Positions 1-7,523 of a stretch of DNA of 64,000 nt are shown here, piece by piece; the stretch's first letter is position 1; every line of letters starts with the position of its first letter. The stretch comes from Alloyangia pacifica (GTDB lineage: Bacteria; Pseudomonadota; Alphaproteobacteria; Rhodobacterales; Rhodobacteraceae). The notes under the pieces were generated by a model. That model did no database searches. It saw only the letters and a program-made list of their open reading frames with translations, and was not told where the DNA came from. A program made the translations under genes and the position numbers. The DNA lies in assembly GCF_900116195.1 (NCBI RefSeq), contig NZ_FOZW01000002.1, positions 434,001 to 498,000 of the forward strand, in the 5' to 3' direction.

Positions 1-765
1 GGAGAAGTTGCCGCAGCCGTGGAAGTCGCAGAAGCCGCAGTAGGTGCACGGCCCCATGGTGACGCCGAGCGGGTTCACGTAGGCTTGGGAGATGTTGCCC
101 GCCGGGATGGTGAACGGGTTGTACCCCATTCCCTCGGTGGTCTGCCGGTACATGGACATCCAGTTGGTGTCCTTGAGCTGCGGCGTCGGGTACTCGCGCT
201 CGCGCGGGCCCTCGAAGACGTTGCCGCCCTTGATCTTCTGACCGTTGAGGTTGCCCGCCTTTCCCGAGGTGCCGGCGATGCGCTCGAAGCGGTCGTAGTA
301 GGGCGCCATCTCTTCGTAGCTGACGCCCCAGTCCTGCAGCTGCAGGCCCTCGGCCATCAGGCTGTCGAGGCGTTCCTGGCCGTAGCGTTCGGCGGTCTGG
401 GTCGCGACCTCGAAATCCCAGGGCAGGAAGCGCCAGGACATGCCGGCCCAGTGGGTGCCGGCGCCGCCGACGTTCCAGCCGAACTGGAAGGCGTTCCAGT
501 TGCGCACCGGGGCCGCCTGCTGGCCGGTCTTGTTGCGGAAGGTGGTGGTCTCCACGCTCATCGGCTGCAGCAGCTCGCGGCGGGTGTGCCAGCGCAGCTC
601 GTCGGGGTCGACGGCGGGGGGGAAGTCGGTCGAAGTGTCGCGCCATGCGCCGCGCTCGATGGCGACCACGTTGAGGCCTGCGCGGGTCAGCTCTTCGGCC
701 ATGACCGATCCGGCCCAGCCGAGACCGACGATCACCACGTCGGCCTTGGGACGTTCATTTGCCAT
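1..765 (-). CDS. GMC-family membrane dehydrogenase flavoprotein, C-terminus outside window
   Basis: Catalytic FAD subunit of a gluconate/sugar/alcohol dehydrogenase that would pass electrons to a cytochrome c. About 255 N-terminal residues are visible. They open with a Rossmann FAD-binding segment (DVVIVGLGWAGS, residues 9-20) ending in an acidic-Arg motif (AIERG), followed by the GGAGTHWAG segment typical of the gluconate 2-dehydrogenase large subunit and a Cys-rich stretch (CTYCGFCDFHGCG) near the window edge. The start ATG at 765 has an AGGAGA ribosome site just upstream. The small subunit gene lies immediately upstream, 19 bp away. The substrate cannot be told from sequence. The stop lies beyond base 1. 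Confidence 0.85.
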   Translation of the reverse strand, partial: MANERPKADVVIVGLGWAGSVMAEELTRAGLNVVAIERGAWRDTSTDFPPAVDPDELRWHTRRELLQPMSVETTTFRNKTGQQAAPVRNWNAFQFGWNVGGAGTHWAGMSWRFLPWDFEVATQTAERYGQERLDSLMAEGLQLQDWGVSYEEMAPYYDRFERIAGTSGKAGNLNGQKIKGGNVFEGPREREYPTPQLKDTNWMSMYRQTTEGMGYNPFTIPAGNISQAYVNPLGVTMGPCTYCGFCDFHGCGNFS

Positions 766-784
766 TGTTGGTGTCTCCTTGGCC

Positions 785-1516
785 TTAGTCGTTCGGGATG
801 AGGCTGACGGGCGTCAGGCCCAGGTCCTCGTTGCGCCGATCCACGTAGGGCCGGTAGTCGTAGCGCGCGCCCGGGAAGCCGATCATCTTCCAGCCCGCCA
901 TGTCGCGGTTGCCGCCGTAGAGCGGGTCGGCGAGATACCCCTCGCGCACGTTCTGCAGCATCAGTTCGAAGAAGGCCTGACCGTTGACGCCTTCGCCGAG
1001 GTCGATCTCACCCGCTTCCAGCCCGGTCAGGATCTCGTCGATCCGGTCGGGCGAAAGCGCGTGGAATGCCGCGCCGTCGGTTTCCTGCGCATAGGCTTCG
1101 AGCGCCTTGAGGCCGGTCTCGTAGCGCTCGCGCGGGGTCGAGAGGAACTGCGGCGCGCCCATGATGGCTTCTTCGTTCTCGGGGCTCAGCGGGGCCTCGA
1201 GATAGAGCGCCTTGCCCGCGCCGTAGTCACCCGAGAGCTGGTCGTCGAGAAACTCGAGGCAGCCGGCCTCGGAGGCGGAGGGGCCGAAGTCATCCGCCGG
1301 GATCAGCCGGTCGAAGACCGCCTTGACCGTCTTCTGGTCGGTCTCGCTCTTGAGCACCTGAAAACCGCCGCCGCTGCGCGCGGGGGTCGGCAGGTGATCG
1401 GCGGACATGGCGGTCTGCTTGGGGAACCCTTTCAGCTCGGCGGCGCCGGCACGGGAGGCGAGCCCCCCTGCGGCGGCCATCGAGCCAAGGGAGAACAGGG
1501 CTTCTCTTCGGTTCAT
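785..1516 (-). CDS. Gluconate 2-dehydrogenase subunit 3 family protein (Tat-exported)
   Basis: Small partner of the GMC flavoprotein encoded directly downstream. In this family it carries the folded complex through the Tat pathway and anchors it in the periplasm. The 243-residue protein begins MNRREALFSLGS followed by an Ala/Gly-rich stretch, a twin-arginine signal, so the ATG at 1516 is preferred over upstream starts; AGAGG precedes it. The body contains VFDRLIPADDFGPSASEAG, the hallmark of subunit 3 proteins. The order small subunit then flavoprotein on one strand is the usual one; a cytochrome c subunit could follow outside the window. Confidence 0.85.
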   Translation of the reverse strand: MNRREALFSLGSMAAAGGLASRAGAAELKGFPKQTAMSADHLPTPARSGGGFQVLKSETDQKTVKAVFDRLIPADDFGPSASEAGCLEFLDDQLSGDYGAGKALYLEAPLSPENEEAIMGAPQFLSTPRERYETGLKALEAYAQETDGAAFHALSPDRIDEILTGLEAGEIDLGEGVNGQAFFELMLQNVREGYLADPLYGGNRDMAGWKMIGFPGARYDYRPYVDRRNEDLGLTPVSLIPND

Positions 1517-1989
1517 CGGGTACCTCTGGTCTGCGCCGGCGCCACCCTTGGCCGGCACAAAGCGGTCCCGTCCGGGCGGGGCCGGCGGGATCGCCCTTGG
1601 TCTGGCAGGGGCGTCGACGTCACAATCTGGCAAAAACGGTCACCGTGGGCGGCCGTGGCATCGGGGAGGGAGGCCGTTCCGCGCCGGATGCCGGGACGCG
1701 GAACGGTCGTATGTTCGGGTCCAGCGCGCTCAGGTTCATGCGGGAGGGCTTCTGGCGGAGGCTGGAGCTGTATACTGCGGTATGTCGTCGCGGCAGGCCG
1801 GGCAAGGCGGCAGACGGCTAAGATTCATCCGTGGCACAGTTTTCCTTCCGCATGAGAAGGCGTGACGTTTCAATTCCCTCATTTTGAGAGATTTCCAGCT
1901 CCAAAATGCGGCGTTGCCTTCGCACCATCACCTGCTAGAACAACGCTTTGGGGAGGAGCCGCGCGAACAGCCAGTCGAAAGGCCCGACC
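1517..1989. other. Divergent intergenic region without a gene
   Basis: 473 bp between the divergent dehydrogenase pair and the LacI regulator. Short open frames here lack ribosome sites and recognisable sequence, so I call no gene. It must hold both promoters. The only strong structure is the dyad at 1674-1706. The final 130 bp before the regulator are less GC-rich than the flanking genes, as expected for a promoter. Confidence 0.6.
1674..1706. repeat. Perfect 10-bp inverted repeat, possible operator or hairpin
   Basis: Arms CCGTTCCGCG (1674-1683) and CGCGGAACGG (1697-1706) are exactly complementary across 13 bases, and the interior contains a second small palindrome CCGG-ATG-CCGG. It sits about 160 bp upstream of the dehydrogenase start and 280 bp upstream of the LacI gene. 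It could be an operator for that regulator or a structured leader; no T-run follows, so a terminator is less likely. Confidence 0.45.
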
Positions 1990-3018
1990 TTGCCAGCACG
2001 CATCACCATCGCCGATCTCGCCCGCGAGGCCCGGGTCAGCGTTTCCACCATCGACCGCATTCTCAGCGGCCGGAGCCGGGTGAAACCCGCGACGGTGAAC
2101 CACGTACTCGCCACGGCGGAACGCATAGGCTTCCACGCGGTCGGCTCGATCCGCAGCCGCCGCGAGGAGCCCGGCCCGGCGAAGACCTTCGGCTTTCTGC
2201 TCAACGACAGTGCGCGGCACTTCTATGATGTGATGAGCCGGCGCATCGCGCGCGAGGTCGCGACGCAGACCAGCGTCGACGGCAAGGCAATCTTCTCGCA
2301 TGTGACCGATCTCGACCCGGCGCGCACCGCGGAGGCGCTGCTGGCGCTCGGCGAGACATGCGATGCCATTGCCGCGGTCTGCATCGACCATCCCCGGATC
2401 AACCGCGCGGTCGACGAACTGGCCGAGCGCGGCGTCCCGGTGGTCACCATGCTGTCGGACATCTCCTCGCCGCAGCGCCGGGGCTTCGTCGGCTCGAACG
2501 ACTGGCAGCTGGGCCGTTCTGCGGGATGGTTCGTCACCCGGCTCTGCCCGCAGGGCGGCAAGATCGGCCTGGTTCCCGGCAATCCGCGCTACATGTGCCA
2601 GCAGTCGCTCGCCGCGAGCTTCCGCTCGTTCATCGCCGAGAGTGCCCAGGACGGTTTCGGCATCGTCGAGGCCGCGCCGACCGAAGAAAGTGACGCACGC
2701 GCGATAGAGGTTGTGACGCAACTCATGCAGACGCATCCCGATGTCACGGCCATTCTGATGCTCGGCGGCGGCCTCGAAGGGGCGGCGAAGGTTCTGGGGC
2801 AGGGTGGCAAGCGCCCGCTGCTGATCGGAACCGAGCTGACCGAACACACCCGCGCCATGCTGACCGACGGCGGCATCGACATGATCCTCGCGCACCCTGC
2901 GACCGAGGTCGCACGGGAGGTCGTTCAGACCTTGGTCCGTGTGCTCGAAGGCGGCGAGCGCACCGCTCACCTGCAGAAGATCATGCCCTTCCAAGTGCTG
3001 ATCGGCGAGAACTGCTGA
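1990..3018 (+). CDS. LacI-family transcriptional regulator
   Basis: DNA-binding repressor with a sugar-type effector domain. Residues 4-50 form the LacI helix-turn-helix (ITIADLAREARVSVSTIDRI, then the hinge-side segment ATVNHVLATAERIGF), followed by a periplasmic-binding-protein-like domain (AVCIDHPRINRAV, VTMLSD, GFVGSNDWQLGRSAGW). I prefer the TTG at 1990, preceded by AAAGG, over another TTG at 1948 that has no ribosome site; this gives 342 residues, normal for the family. Divergence from the dehydrogenase pair suggests it controls that operon. Effector unknown. It ends 9 bp from the convergent LysR gene. Confidence 0.88.
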   Translation: MPARITIADLAREARVSVSTIDRILSGRSRVKPATVNHVLATAERIGFHAVGSIRSRREEPGPAKTFGFLLNDSARHFYDVMSRRIAREVATQTSVDGKAIFSHVTDLDPARTAEALLALGETCDAIAAVCIDHPRINRAVDELAERGVPVVTMLSDISSPQRRGFVGSNDWQLGRSAGWFVTRLCPQGGKIGLVPGNPRYMCQQSLAASFRSFIAESAQDGFGIVEAAPTEESDARAIEVVTQLMQTHPDVTAILMLGGGLEGAAKVLGQGGKRPLLIGTELTEHTRAMLTDGGIDMILAHPATEVAREVVQTLVRVLEGGERTAHLQKIMPFQVLIGENC

Positions 3019-3027
3019 GCGGCGCCT

Positions 3028-3912
3028 TCAGCCGCCCATCCCGGCGGCGAGGTGATCGACGAAGGCCCGCACTCGCCGCGACTCGTACTGGCGCGGCGGG
3101 GTGACGGCGTAGAGGTTCGTCGGATCGGCGGTGAAGTCCTCCAGCGCCGTCTCCAGCCGCCCGGCGCGCAGATCCTCGGCGATGTCGAAACTCGACTTCT
3201 GGACCACTCCCGCCCCGGCGATGGCCCATTGCCGCAGCGCCTCGCCGTCGTTCACCTGCCGCGTGCCGCCCACCCGGATGCGGAAGCGCTCGCCATCTTC
3301 CCGGAAAGTCCAGAAGGCGTGCCGCTCGCCCGGTGCGCCGAGCAGCAGGCAATTGTGCGCGGTCAGCTCTCGCGGGTGGGTGGGCTTGCCGTGGCGCTGC
3401 CAGTAGCCGGGCGAGGCGCAGATGCTCTTGTGTCCACGCAGCAGCAGCCGGGCTTTCAGGTCGGAATCCCGCAGTGGTCCCGTGCGGATCCCGAGATCGA
3501 AGCCGCCCTCCACCAGATCCACGACGCTGTCGCTGAGAAACAGCTCGATGGTCAGCCCGGGATGTCGATGCATGAAGTCATCGACCAGCGGCGCGATGCG
3601 CTGGCGACCGAGATCGTTGGTCGTGGTCATGCGGATATTTCCTGCAAGCGCGCCTTGCTCGGTGAAGCCGGTCATCACCTCGTCCACGTCGGCAAGGATG
3701 CGGCGGCTGCGCTCGAGAAAGCGCTGGCCCTCCTGCGTCAGCGACAGCTGCCGGGTGGTGCGCACGACGAGCTGTGCCCCGAGGCTGTCTTCGAGGCTCT
3801 TCAGCCCGTAGGTGACAGTCGAGGGGGCAATCCCCCAGTCCCGCGCCACCGACGAGAGATTGCCGCTTTCGGCGATGGCCACGAAGAGCCGCATGCTGCG
3901 GAAGGCATCCAT
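3028..3912 (-). CDS. LysR-family transcriptional regulator
   Basis: 294 residues, the standard LysR length. The N-terminal winged helix (FVAIAESGNLSSVARDWGIA, then PSTVTYGLKSLEDSLGAQL) is followed by the substrate-binding domain (RQRIAPLVDDFMHRHPGLTI and the FDLGIRTGPL motif). It is divergent from the reductase operon starting at 4020, the classic arrangement for a LysR protein controlling its neighbour, and a T-N11-A type dyad lies in the shared promoter region. Inducer unknown, probably a substrate or intermediate of that pathway. Confidence 0.9.
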   Translation of the reverse strand: MDAFRSMRLFVAIAESGNLSSVARDWGIAPSTVTYGLKSLEDSLGAQLVVRTTRQLSLTQEGQRFLERSRRILADVDEVMTGFTEQGALAGNIRMTTTNDLGRQRIAPLVDDFMHRHPGLTIELFLSDSVVDLVEGGFDLGIRTGPLRDSDLKARLLLRGHKSICASPGYWQRHGKPTHPRELTAHNCLLLGAPGERHAFWTFREDGERFRIRVGGTRQVNDGEALRQWAIAGAGVVQKSSFDIAEDLRAGRLETALEDFTADPTNLYAVTPPRQYESRRVRAFVDHLAAGMGG

Positions 3913-3914
3913 TG

Positions 3915-3929
3915 TTCGATCCAGTCGAA
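3915..3929. promoter_or_regulatory. LysR-type operator candidate
   Basis: Perfect 5-bp arms TTCGA and TCGAA separated by five bases, fitting the T-N11-A LysR box pattern, lie directly upstream of the LysR start and about 90 bp upstream of the divergent reductase operon. Position and symmetry fit an autoregulatory/activation site; not proven. Confidence 0.45.
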
Positions 3930-4019
3930 TAGTCTCTGCAAATTTCTAGCCATTCCATCCTCTGATCAAAAGCTACTTCTTGCGTGGCAACGACAGACCC
4001 CATCTGGATCGGAGGCCCA

Positions 4020-5075
4020 ATGTCCCTTCCCAAACCCCATGCGCTGGTTGCCGGCGGGCTCGGCGTGATTGGCCGCAACGTGGTCAGCCACCTTGCCGAC
4101 GAGCTTGGCTGGCAGGTCACCGCGATCTCGCGCCGAAGCCCGGACTTCGAGACCGCGGCGCGCTATCTCTCGGTCGACCTGCTCGACGAGGCAGCGACGC
4201 AGGCCTCGCTCGCCGAGGTCGGCCCCTTCAGCCATGTCTTCTATGCCGCCTATCAGGAACTCGAAGATCCGGCCGAGCAGGTCTCGGCCAACCTCGCGAT
4301 GCTGCGCAACTGCGTGACCGGGGCCGAGGCGGCCTCGCCGGAGCTGCGGCGCGTCGTGCTCTACGAGGGGGCGAAATACTACGGCGCCCATCTCGGTGCC
4401 TTCCCGACACCGGCGCATGAGGACGACCCGCGCGTCATGCCGCCGATGTTCTATTACGATCAGGAGGACTGGCTGACCGAGCGCGCGCGGTCCGCGGGAT
4501 GGGACAGCGTCGTGCTGCGGCCGGATGTGGTCTGCGGCTTTGCCATCGGCAATCCGATGAACCTTGCCATGGTGATCGCCGTCTACGCCGCGATCTGCAA
4601 GGAGCTTGGGCTGCCGCTGCGCTTTCCGGGCAGCGCCACCTGCTACGGCAAGCTGGCGCAGGTCACCGACGCGGCACAGCTGGCGCGCGGCTCGGCCTGG
4701 GCCGGGACCGAGGCGGAGGGCGGCACCGCCTACAACCTCACCAACGGCGACATCTTCCGCTGGAGCCACCTGTGGAAGCGCATCGCCGCGCATCTGGACA
4801 TGGACCCCGCCGAACCGATGCAGATCAGCCTTTCGGAGATGATGGCCGACAAGGGACCACTCTGGGAAAAGATCAAGGAACGGCATGGGCTTGTCGACGT
4901 TCCCTTCGAGAAGGTCGCGGCCTGGGGCTTCGGCGACTTCATCTTCAGCTGCGATTGGGACGTGATCTCCTCGACCACCCGCATCCGGCAGGCCGGCTTC
5001 GCGCCGGTGGTGGACAGCGAGGAGATGTTCCTGCGCCTCATCGACGAATTCCGCGAAAGGAAAGTCATTCCATGA
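4020..5075 (+). CDS. PRISE-type NAD(P)-dependent enone reductase (atypical SDR/epimerase family)
   Basis: Resembles the progesterone 5-beta-reductase/iridoid synthase-like family, which reduces activated C=C or C=O bonds with NADPH. The Rossmann motif GGLGVIGRN lies at residues 12-20; LYEGAKYYG and FYYDQEDWL match the LYTG-K-Y and NFYY-ED signatures of the family. The ATG at 4020 follows GGAGG by four bases and is preferred over a GTG at 3984; 351 residues, normal length. First gene of a tight operon; its stop overlaps the next start by ATGA. Bacterial members act in catabolism of cyclic or terpenoid enones, but the substrate here is unknown. Confidence 0.78.
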   Translation: MSLPKPHALVAGGLGVIGRNVVSHLADELGWQVTAISRRSPDFETAARYLSVDLLDEAATQASLAEVGPFSHVFYAAYQELEDPAEQVSANLAMLRNCVTGAEAASPELRRVVLYEGAKYYGAHLGAFPTPAHEDDPRVMPPMFYYDQEDWLTERARSAGWDSVVLRPDVVCGFAIGNPMNLAMVIAVYAAICKELGLPLRFPGSATCYGKLAQVTDAAQLARGSAWAGTEAEGGTAYNLTNGDIFRWSHLWKRIAAHLDMDPAEPMQISLSEMMADKGPLWEKIKERHGLVDVPFEKVAAWGFGDFIFSCDWDVISSTTRIRQAGFAPVVDSEEMFLRLIDEFRERKVIP

Positions 5076-5599
5076 GTACCATCCGAGGCATCGAGCACAT
5101 CGGCATCACCGTGCCCGACCACGACGCGGCGGTGAGCTTTCTCAAGGCCGCCTTCGGCGCAGAGCCCATGTTCTCGCAGACCGCGAGCAACGGCGGGCCG
5201 ATGGCGGCCGAGGACGTCGGGCCGATGAACGGTCTGCGCGCCGGCACTGCCATGAAGAAAGTCAGCGTGCTGCGCATGAAACACGGGCCGAACATCGAGG
5301 TCTTCGAGATCGACCGCCCCGCCGGGACGCCCGCGACGAACATCGCCGACTACGGGATCAGCCATTTCAGCGTGAACGTGAGCGACGTCTACGCCGCTGC
5401 CGGAGCCTTTGCCGAGGCCGGGGGAGAACTGCTCTCGGACCCCTACGATCTGGGCGGCCCCGAGGAAGGCCCGGGCAACCGCGGCGTCTTTGGCCGTGCG
5501 CCCTGGGGGCTGCTGATCGAGATGGAGCAGCTGCCCGCGCCGATGAGCTACTACCCCGATGCAGAAGCACGCCGCTGGCTGCCCGGACAGGAGGACTGA
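5072..5599 (+). CDS. VOC (glyoxalase/dioxygenase superfamily) protein
   Basis: 175-residue vicinal-oxygen-chelate protein with paired beta-alpha-beta-beta-beta modules: IEHIGITVPDHDAAVSFL at the N-terminus and a second module beginning GISHFSVNVSD. The His in each module and the Glu in LLIEMEQ are plausible metal ligands. The superfamily includes isomerases, lyases and ring-opening dioxygenases, so the reaction cannot be assigned. It overlaps the upstream reductase stop by four bases and is followed within 2 bp by the SDR gene, so it is translationally coupled within the operon. Confidence 0.82.
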   Translation: MSTIRGIEHIGITVPDHDAAVSFLKAAFGAEPMFSQTASNGGPMAAEDVGPMNGLRAGTAMKKVSVLRMKHGPNIEVFEIDRPAGTPATNIADYGISHFSVNVSDVYAAAGAFAEAGGELLSDPYDLGGPEEGPGNRGVFGRAPWGLLIEMEQLPAPMSYYPDAEARRWLPGQED

Positions 5600-5600
5600 C

Positions 5601-6302
5601 ATGGATCTGACCGATCAGAAAGTGCTGGTGCTGGGCGGCAGCTCGGGCATCGGCTTTGGCGTCGCGCAGGCGGTGAGGGCAGCCGGGGCGAAGGTGACCA
5701 TCGCCTCGCGTTCGGCGGAAAAGGTCGAGGCGGCCGCGAACAAGCTCGGCTGCGAGGGCGTCACGCTCGACACCGGCGATGCCGACGCACTCGAGTCCTT
5801 CTTCGCGGATCGTGCCTTCGGCCATGTGTTCTGCTCCGCGGCCAGCACCAAGGTAGCGGCGGTGCGCGAGTTGCCGTTGGAGGATGCCTATGGCTCCTTC
5901 GACTCGAAATTCTGGGGCGCCTACCGTCTGGCCCGCGCCGCGCGGATCGAGGAGGGTGGTTCGCTGACGCTGGTCTCGGGCTTCCTGTCGGTCCGGCCCA
6001 AGCCCGGGGCGGCGATCCAGGGCGCGATCAACGCCGGGCTCGAGGGGCTGACCCGCGGGCTGGCGCTGGAATTCGCGCCGGTGCGGGTCAACTGCATCTC
6101 GCCGGGGCTGATCAAGACCGAGATGTACGACAGGCTGGATGGCGACGGCCGGAAGGCAATGTTCGACGGCGCGGCGGAGCGCCTGCCCGCCGGACGCGTC
6201 GGTACCCCCGAGAATATCGCCGTGCAGGCGCTCGCGCTGATGGCCAACCCCTACATGACCGGCACCACCGTCTTCATCGACGGCGGCGGTGCCATCGCCT
6301 GA
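5601..6302 (+). CDS. SDR-fold protein lacking the catalytic Tyr-Lys pair
   Basis: 233 residues with a normal classical SDR cofactor motif (GGSSGIG, residues 12-18) and the late segment VRVNCISPGLIKTEM plus the C-terminal VFIDGGGAIA. However, residues 121-150 contain no tyrosine; where YxxxK should stand the sequence aligns as Q140 and N144 (AAIQGAINAGLEGLTRG). A normal dehydrogenase reaction is therefore doubtful; it may be a non-redox SDR, a partner subunit, or use other residues. The ATG at 5601 has AGGAGG upstream. It lies between the VOC and aldo/keto reductase genes in one operon. Confidence 0.82.
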   Translation: MDLTDQKVLVLGGSSGIGFGVAQAVRAAGAKVTIASRSAEKVEAAANKLGCEGVTLDTGDADALESFFADRAFGHVFCSAASTKVAAVRELPLEDAYGSFDSKFWGAYRLARAARIEEGGSLTLVSGFLSVRPKPGAAIQGAINAGLEGLTRGLALEFAPVRVNCISPGLIKTEMYDRLDGDGRKAMFDGAAERLPAGRVGTPENIAVQALALMANPYMTGTTVFIDGGGAIA

Positions 6303-6326
6303 GTTTCCCCGAAAAGGAGTTTCCCA

Positions 6327-7286
6327 ATGCAACGCAAGATACTCGGAACCACCGGCTTCGACATCGCCCCCATCGTCTTTGGCGGCAACGTGCTGGGATG
6401 GACCACCGACGAGGCCGAGAGCTTCCGCGTGCTCGACGCCTTCATCGACCATGGCTTCGACGCCATCGACACCGCCGATGTCTATTCGGCCTGGGTGGAT
6501 GGCCACGTTGGCGGCGAATCCGAAACCGTGCTCGGCAAGTGGTTCAGCGCGCGCCCCGGCATGCGCGACAAGGTCAAGCTCTTCACCAAGGTCGGCTCGG
6601 ACATGGGCGGGCCAGGCGAAAAGGGGCTCTCGGAGGCCTGGATCACCCGCGCCGTCGACAAGTCGCTGGCGCGGCTGCAGACCGAGGCAATCGACCTCTA
6701 TTTCTCGCACTGGCCGGATCCCGACACCGCGCACGTAGAGACGCTGGGCGCCTACGACAAGCTGCTCAAGTCGGGCAAAATCCGTGCCATCGGGGCGTCG
6801 AACTACGATGCGGCGCTGCTTGGCGCGGCGCTGGAGACGGCGGAAAAGGAAGGGCTGCCCGCGTACCAGGTGATCCAGCCGGAGTATAACCTCTACGACC
6901 GCGGCGCATTTGAGGGCGGGCTGCAGGAGCTCTGTGTCGAGAAGAACATCGGCGTGGTGACTTATTTCTCGCTCGCCGCCGGGTTCCTGACCGGCAAGTA
7001 TCGGAGCGAGGCGGATCTCGAAGGGCGGCAACGCGCGGGCATGGTCGGCAAGTACATGACCGAACGCGGCATGGCTCTGCTCGATACGCTCGAGGACATT
7101 GCCTCGGCGCATGGCGCCAAGCCCGCCGAGGTATCGCTGGCCTGGCTGATCGCGCAGAGGGGCGTCACCGCGCCGATTGCCAGCGCAACGAGCGTGCCGC
7201 AGGTGGAGAGTTTCGCAAAGGCCGCGGCGCTGAGCCTGTCGCAGGAAGATCTGTCCCGGCTGACCTCGGCCGGGGCCATGGCCTGA
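6327..7286 (+). CDS. Aldo/keto reductase
   Basis: 319-residue NADP-dependent oxidoreductase of the TIM-barrel AKR family. The tetrad is visible: Asp and Tyr in DTADVYSAW, Lys in LFTKVGSD, His in YFSHWPDP; the C-terminal LAWLIAQRGVTAPIASATS is the NADP-phosphate region. Last gene of the operon starting at 4020; an AAAGGAG ribosome site precedes the ATG, and a GC-rich hairpin follows the stop. Together with the PRISE reductase and SDR it suggests stepwise reduction or oxidation of a carbonyl compound; the compound is unknown. Confidence 0.88.
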   Translation: MQRKILGTTGFDIAPIVFGGNVLGWTTDEAESFRVLDAFIDHGFDAIDTADVYSAWVDGHVGGESETVLGKWFSARPGMRDKVKLFTKVGSDMGGPGEKGLSEAWITRAVDKSLARLQTEAIDLYFSHWPDPDTAHVETLGAYDKLLKSGKIRAIGASNYDAALLGAALETAEKEGLPAYQVIQPEYNLYDRGAFEGGLQELCVEKNIGVVTYFSLAAGFLTGKYRSEADLEGRQRAGMVGKYMTERGMALLDTLEDIASAHGAKPAEVSLAWLIAQRGVTAPIASATSVPQVESFAKAAALSLSQEDLSRLTSAGAMA

Positions 7287-7293
7287 CCCCTGA

Positions 7294-7328
7294 GCCGGGC
7301 ACGGGTGTCAGGCCCGTGCTCGGCGTTT
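7294..7328 (+). terminator. Rho-independent-like terminator after aldo/keto reductase
   Basis: Twelve-bp stem (7294-7305 with 7313-7324, one G-T pair), seven-base loop, then GTTT. It closes the 4020-7286 operon and separates it from the metalloprotease operon, whose promoter must lie in 7330-7510. Confidence 0.65.
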
Positions 7329-7523
7329 CGGTCGCGTTCTTAAGGGCGGTACGATCTGTGGCCGATGCAGGGTATCCGCAATTTAAAGGAGTGGGTAAGG
7401 CGAGTCGCTATCGTGATGTCAAGGAAAAATCAGCTTTGGATTGTCCGGAATCCGATAATGCCCGGAAAGAGAGTGCCATGGTAGAGTAAGCTCATTTCAA
7501 CGGCCATTTGAAAGGAGCTCCCC

